Positions 4,938 through 8,679 of a stretch of DNA of 8,679 nucleotides are shown one piece after another (the first letter of the stretch is position 1; each line of letters opens with the position of its first letter). The translations under genes were made by a program, and so were the position numbers. Origin of the DNA: Cycloclasticus sp. (lineage in GTDB: Bacteria; Pseudomonadota; Gammaproteobacteria; Methylococcales; Cycloclasticaceae); NCBI GenBank assembly GCA_012960055.1, contig DUCA01000013.1, forward strand, positions 1 through 8,679, written 5' to 3'. The notes under the pieces were generated by a model. It was given only the letters and a program-made list of their open reading frames with translations. It ran no database searches and had not been told where the DNA came from.

Positions 4938-7900
4938 ATGACTGTTGCTTCAAAAGAAAAAGAACAAGTGTTCACGCAACTCAAGAAAATCATTGATGCT
5001 CGCTTCGATTATAAAGAAGCACCGGTGATCAATAGTTTCATTGAAGAATATTACAGAGATATTGCACTAGAAGATTTAGCCGAAAGAGAACTGGAAGATG
5101 TGTACGGCTCTGCTATTGCACATTGGAATTTGGCGCAATCTCGTGCCAGTAACACGCCGAAAATTAACGTTTACAACCCCGATTTTGAGTTGCATGGCTG
5201 GCAGTCGCCCTACAGCGTGATAGAAATCGTTACAGAAGACAGGCCCTTTTTACTTAATTCATTAACCATGAACCTGAACGAAAGTGGCCTGACGTGTCAC
5301 TTAGTTGTACACCCTGTTTTAGATTTTGTACGGGATGAGAAAGGTGTTTTAACGGCGTCTAAAGACAAAAAAGGCTTGCTCGCAGAGTCTATGATTCGTC
5401 TTGAAATAGACCGCCAGCCCTCAGATGGAAATGCGTTTGATGTATTAAACGCACAAGTGTCAAAGGTAATTACTTATAACAATGCGGTGACTGAAGATTG
5501 GGAACCGTGCATTACTAAATTACACGAGTCCGTGTTAGCTTTGAAAAAGCATCCGCCAGGTGATAAAAGTCAAGATACATTGGAGGCTATGGCCTTTCTT
5601 AGTTGGATTGCCGACGATAACTTTCTGTTTCTTGGTTGTAGAGAATACGAACTGGTTAAAGGCAAAAAAACAGATGGGTTTAAAATTGTAGAGGGCTCTG
5701 GGTACGGTATTTTACGCGATGAATTGGCCGCTATCCCTCAAGTAGACGTAATGCCGGTTACCAATAAAGCGGATGACTTTATCAGCGGGCCATATCCGCT
5801 GGTTGTTACCAAGGCGACAACGAAATCGATTATTCATCGCCCTGTGTACATGGACTACATAGGCGTAAAGAAATTTAACGCAAAGGGTGAAGTGGTTGGT
5901 GAGTTTCGTTTCTTAGGGCTGTATGCATCATTCGTTTACCATACACGGGTTGATGCCGTACCGTTGATTCGTAAAAAAGTGCAGAAAGTCTTTGCGGATT
6001 CGCATTTCAAAGAAAACAGTCACAGTGGTAAATCGCTGATGAATGTATTGGAAGGCTTGCCACGCGATGAGTTATTTCATTCGAGTGATGTGCAGCTTTT
6101 GCAGTTAGCACTGGGCGTTTTGCAGCTACGAGTGCGCCAACGCATTCGCTTGTTTGCTAGATGCGATGCGTATGGCCAATTTGTATCGATACTGGTATAT
6201 GTTCCACGAGATCGCTATAACACGAAAGTTAGAAAGAAAATGGAGCGTGTTCTTCGAGATGCATTAAAAACCAACAATATTGATTTTAATGTTCAGTTTA
6301 GTGAGTCTATTTTTGCCAGAATTCACTTTATGGTACACACAGCAAGTGACTGGTCGGGTGAGTTTGATGTTTGTGATGTGGAAAACGATATCATTGAAAT
6401 TCTACGTAATTGGAAGGATGATTTGCTATCCGCGCTCGTACACCAGTTTGGTGAAGCAGCCGGTGCGGATTTATTTAACCGATACGGCGAAGGTTTTACG
6501 GCGGCGTATAGGGATAATTACCCAGCGAGATTTGCAGTTCCCGATATAGAAAAAACCGAAGCTTTAAATAACAGTGCTGATCAGCAGATTCAGATGTCGT
6601 TGTATCAACCGTTAGAGTCACACGGTAAAGGCTTGCAGTTTAAATTGATAAATAAAGACGCGCCAGCACCGTTGTCACAAACATTACCGGTATTAGAAAA
6701 CATGGGCGTTATGGTGTTTGATGAACAGCCTTTTGAGATTATAGACGCGTCTTCGGATAGTTGTTATTGGGTGCATGATTTTGGTTTGGTGTATAACGAA
6801 GAATTGCCTGACGTAGGGCAAATCAAAGATAAATTCCAGACGGTTTTTGAAAAAGTATGGATAGGTCACGTTGAAAACGATGGCTTTAACCGTTTAGTGA
6901 TGAAAGCTGATCTTGATTGGAAAAAAATCATGTTACTGCGTGCTTACTATTTGTATTTGCGTCAAGCGGGTGCAACCTTTAGTCAGGCCTACGTGGAAAA
7001 TACCTTAGGTAATAATCCGTTGATTACTGGGCAGTTGGTGCGCTTATTTGAATTGAAGTTTGATCCGAACATTAAGGTTAAAACCAAGAAGGTGGCAAAG
7101 CAAGAAGCAACCCTTATCGTTGAAATTGAAAAAGTTGTTTCCCTAGATGAGGATAGAATTTTACGTCGTTATCTCAACTTAATTCAGGCGACTAACCGTA
7201 CCAGTTATTATCAGGCCAGCGTAGACGCGAAGGGCGTGCCATATATTGCATTTAAACTGAACCCTGAAAACATCATTGACCTCCCTTTGCCGCGTCCAAA
7301 GTTTGAAATTTTTGTTTATTCCCCTCGTATTGAAGGCGTGCACTTAAGGGGGGGGGCGGTTGCGCGTGGTGGTTTACGTTGGTCAGACCGCAAAGAAGAC
7401 TTTAGGACGGAAATTTTGGGCTTGATGAAAGCGCAAATGTCTAAAAATGCGGTGATTGTTCCCGCCGGCGCTAAAGGTGGCTTTATTGTAAAACGTTCAC
7501 TCGATGGGCTGTCTCGAGATGCAATGATGGAAGAAGTCATTGAATGTTATAGTGTTTTCATCGGTGCCTTGTTGGATATAACAGATAACCTAAAAGGCGA
7601 AAAAGTGATACCGCCGAGAAATGTCGTTCGATACGATGACGATGACCCGTACTTAGTTGTGGCTGCCGATAAGGGCACCGCCACATTTTCTGACATTGCA
7701 AACGGTATCGCCATCGAGCATGGATTTTGGTTGGGCGACGCCTTTGCATCCGGCGGTTCTGTCGGCTATGACCATAAAAAGATGGGCATTACCGCGAAAG
7801 GCGCTTGGGAATCCGTTAAACGACACTTTAGAGAGCTCGGTGTTGATGCGCAAACCACGCCTTTTGACGTGATTGGAATAGGTGATATGGGTGGTGATGT

Positions 7901-8679
7901 GTTCGGCAATGGTATGTTGTTGTCGGAGGAAATCCACTTAGTAGGTGCGTTTAATCATATGCACATCTTTCTTGACCCTGCCCCGGATGCAGCAAAGAGT
8001 TTTAAAGAGCGTCGACGCCTGTTCGATATGCCGCGTTCGACTTGGGGCGATTATGAGAAGACGTTAATCTCAAAAGGCGGCGGCATTTATTCAAGGGCAG
8101 ATAAATCGATTACTCTAACGCCACAGGTGCAAAAGCTATTGGGTATTACTAATAACGCATTAACGCCCAATGAGTTGATTCAGGCGATGCTAAAAGCGCC
8201 GGTCGATTTATTGTGGAATGGCGGTATTGGCACCTACGTTAAGGCAGGTAGCGAGAGCAATACAGAGGTTAGCGATCGGGCTAATGATTCGTTGAGAATT
8301 AATGGTGCGGATCTACGCTGTAAAGTAGTAGGGGAAGGCGGCAACCTTGGTTTTACCCAACTAGGCCGTATTGAATTTGCCTCAAAAGGCAGAGTTAACA
8401 CGGATGCCATTGATAATTCTGCTGGTGTTGATTGTTCGGATCACGAAGTAAACATCAAAATATTACTCAATAAAGCGGTTGAGCAAGGCGATATGACGGG
8501 TAAGCAACGCGATGTTTTACTAGCAAAAATGACCGATGAGGTGGCTGAGTTAGTGCTGCGAAATAATTACCTACAAACGCAGGCGATTAGTATGGTTGAA
8601 AGCCAGGCACCGGCTATGCTTGAGGTGCACGCCCGCTTGATGGATAAATTAAGTCATGAAGGCCGATTAGATAGAAAGG
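4938..8679 (+). CDS. gdhB: Large NAD-dependent glutamate dehydrogenase (GDH2/GdhB class), 3' end cut by window edge
   Basis: Oxidatively deaminates L-glutamate to 2-oxoglutarate and ammonium with NAD+, a catabolic cytoplasmic enzyme. The open frame gives 1247 residues without a stop; the family is about 1600, so some 350 C-terminal residues are missing. The regulatory N-terminal part has an ACT-like segment from about 92 (YSVIEIVTEDRPFLLNSL), a conserved FLSWIADDNFLFLG block (220-233), LFARCDAYGQFVSILVYVPR after about 400, and another ACT-like stretch near 555-600. The catalytic core shows RGGLRWSDR (810-818), then SKNAVIVPAGAKGG (835-848) with Lys836 and Lys846 matching the substrate/catalytic lysines of glutamate dehydrogenases, and AADKGTATFSD with the likely catalytic Asp911. 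The NAD-binding turn is GIGDMGGDVFGNG (980-992). It has its own upstream promoter region and no co-directional neighbour within 140 bases. A G9 run lies within the core (7348-7356). Confidence 0.95.
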   Translation, partial: MTVASKEKEQVFTQLKKIIDARFDYKEAPVINSFIEEYYRDIALEDLAERELEDVYGSAIAHWNLAQSRASNTPKINVYNPDFELHGWQSPYSVIEIVTEDRPFLLNSLTMNLNESGLTCHLVVHPVLDFVRDEKGVLTASKDKKGLLAESMIRLEIDRQPSDGNAFDVLNAQVSKVITYNNAVTEDWEPCITKLHESVLALKKHPPGDKSQDTLEAMAFLSWIADDNFLFLGCREYELVKGKKTDGFKIVEGSGYGILRDELAAIPQVDVMPVTNKADDFISGPYPLVVTKATTKSIIHRPVYMDYIGVKKFNAKGEVVGEFRFLGLYASFVYHTRVDAVPLIRKKVQKVFADSHFKENSHSGKSLMNVLEGLPRDELFHSSDVQLLQLALGVLQLRVRQRIRLFARCDAYGQFVSILVYVPRDRYNTKVRKKMERVLRDALKTNNIDFNVQFSESIFARIHFMVHTASDWSGEFDVCDVENDIIEILRNWKDDLLSALVHQFGEAAGADLFNRYGEGFTAAYRDNYPARFAVPDIEKTEALNNSADQQIQMSLYQPLESHGKGLQFKLINKDAPAPLSQTLPVLENMGVMVFDEQPFEIIDASSDSCYWVHDFGLVYNEELPDVGQIKDKFQTVFEKVWIGHVENDGFNRLVMKADLDWKKIMLLRAYYLYLRQAGATFSQAYVENTLGNNPLITGQLVRLFELKFDPNIKVKTKKVAKQEATLIVEIEKVVSLDEDRILRRYLNLIQATNRTSYYQASVDAKGVPYIAFKLNPENIIDLPLPRPKFEIFVYSPRIEGVHLRGGAVARGGLRWSDRKEDFRTEILGLMKAQMSKNAVIVPAGAKGGFIVKRSLDGLSRDAMMEEVIECYSVFIGALLDITDNLKGEKVIPPRNVVRYDDDDPYLVVAADKGTATFSDIANGIAIEHGFWLGDAFASGGSVGYDHKKMGITAKGAWESVKRHFRELGVDAQTTPFDVIGIGDMGGDVFGNGMLLSEEIHLVGAFNHMHIFLDPAPDAAKSFKERRRLFDMPRSTWGDYEKTLISKGGGIYSRADKSITLTPQVQKLLGITNNALTPNELIQAMLKAPVDLLWNGGIGTYVKAGSESNTEVSDRANDSLRINGADLRCKVVGEGGNLGFTQLGRIEFASKGRVNTDAIDNSAGVDCSDHEVNIKILLNKAVEQGDMTGKQRDVLLAKMTDEVAELVLRNNYLQTQAISMVESQAPAMLEVHARLMDKLSHEGRLDRK

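Noticed and set aside
6280..7937. Several other-frame and minus-strand open frames inside 4938-8679
   Set aside because: They are shadows of the continuous glutamate dehydrogenase frame, which carries all the conserved motifs.

Overview
The window looks like ordinary chromosome from a gammaproteobacterium of moderate GC, probably environmental. That placement is an inference from protein families: a YhdH/AcuI-type reductase, a YbaZ-type alkyltransferase-like protein and a large NAD-dependent glutamate dehydrogenase. The sequence does not allow a genus call. I see no rRNA, tRNA, CRISPR array, insertion sequence or prophage gene.

Positions 1-2938 (minus strand) hold a compact four-gene operon read right to left: tupA (periplasmic tungstate/oxyanion-binding protein), tupB (permease), tupC (ATPase) and moeA (molybdenum insertion into molybdopterin, cut by the left window edge). 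The junctions are a GTGA overlap, an ATGA overlap and a 1-nt gap. The operon therefore links oxyanion uptake to the enzyme that loads the metal onto the pterin cofactor.

Positions 2939-3063 are a divergent intergenic region with a short inverted repeat. To its right, on the plus strand, is an acuI/yhdH-type MDR reductase (3064-4056) with a strong ribosome binding site and a GTG start. Next comes a region that seems to lack a gene but holds the remains of a small PilZ-domain (c-di-GMP receptor type) gene, 4105-4456. Its N-terminal and C-terminal halves lie in different frames, separated by stops. Two bases after its stop begins a YbaZ/Atl-type alkyltransferase-like gene (4459-4797), with Trp in place of the alkyl-accepting Cys.

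After a 140-base intergenic region with an inverted repeat and a plausible promoter, the rest of the window (4938-8679) is one open frame of 1247 codons. It encodes the large NAD-dependent glutamate dehydrogenase (GDH2/GdhB class), which runs off the right edge. I read it codon by codon and found no stop or frameshift.

I do not see a convincing new multigene system. The points most worth checking are the broken PilZ gene and its junction with ybaZ, the tupABC-moeA arrangement with its upstream inverted repeat, and a G9 run in the catalytic part of the glutamate dehydrogenase.
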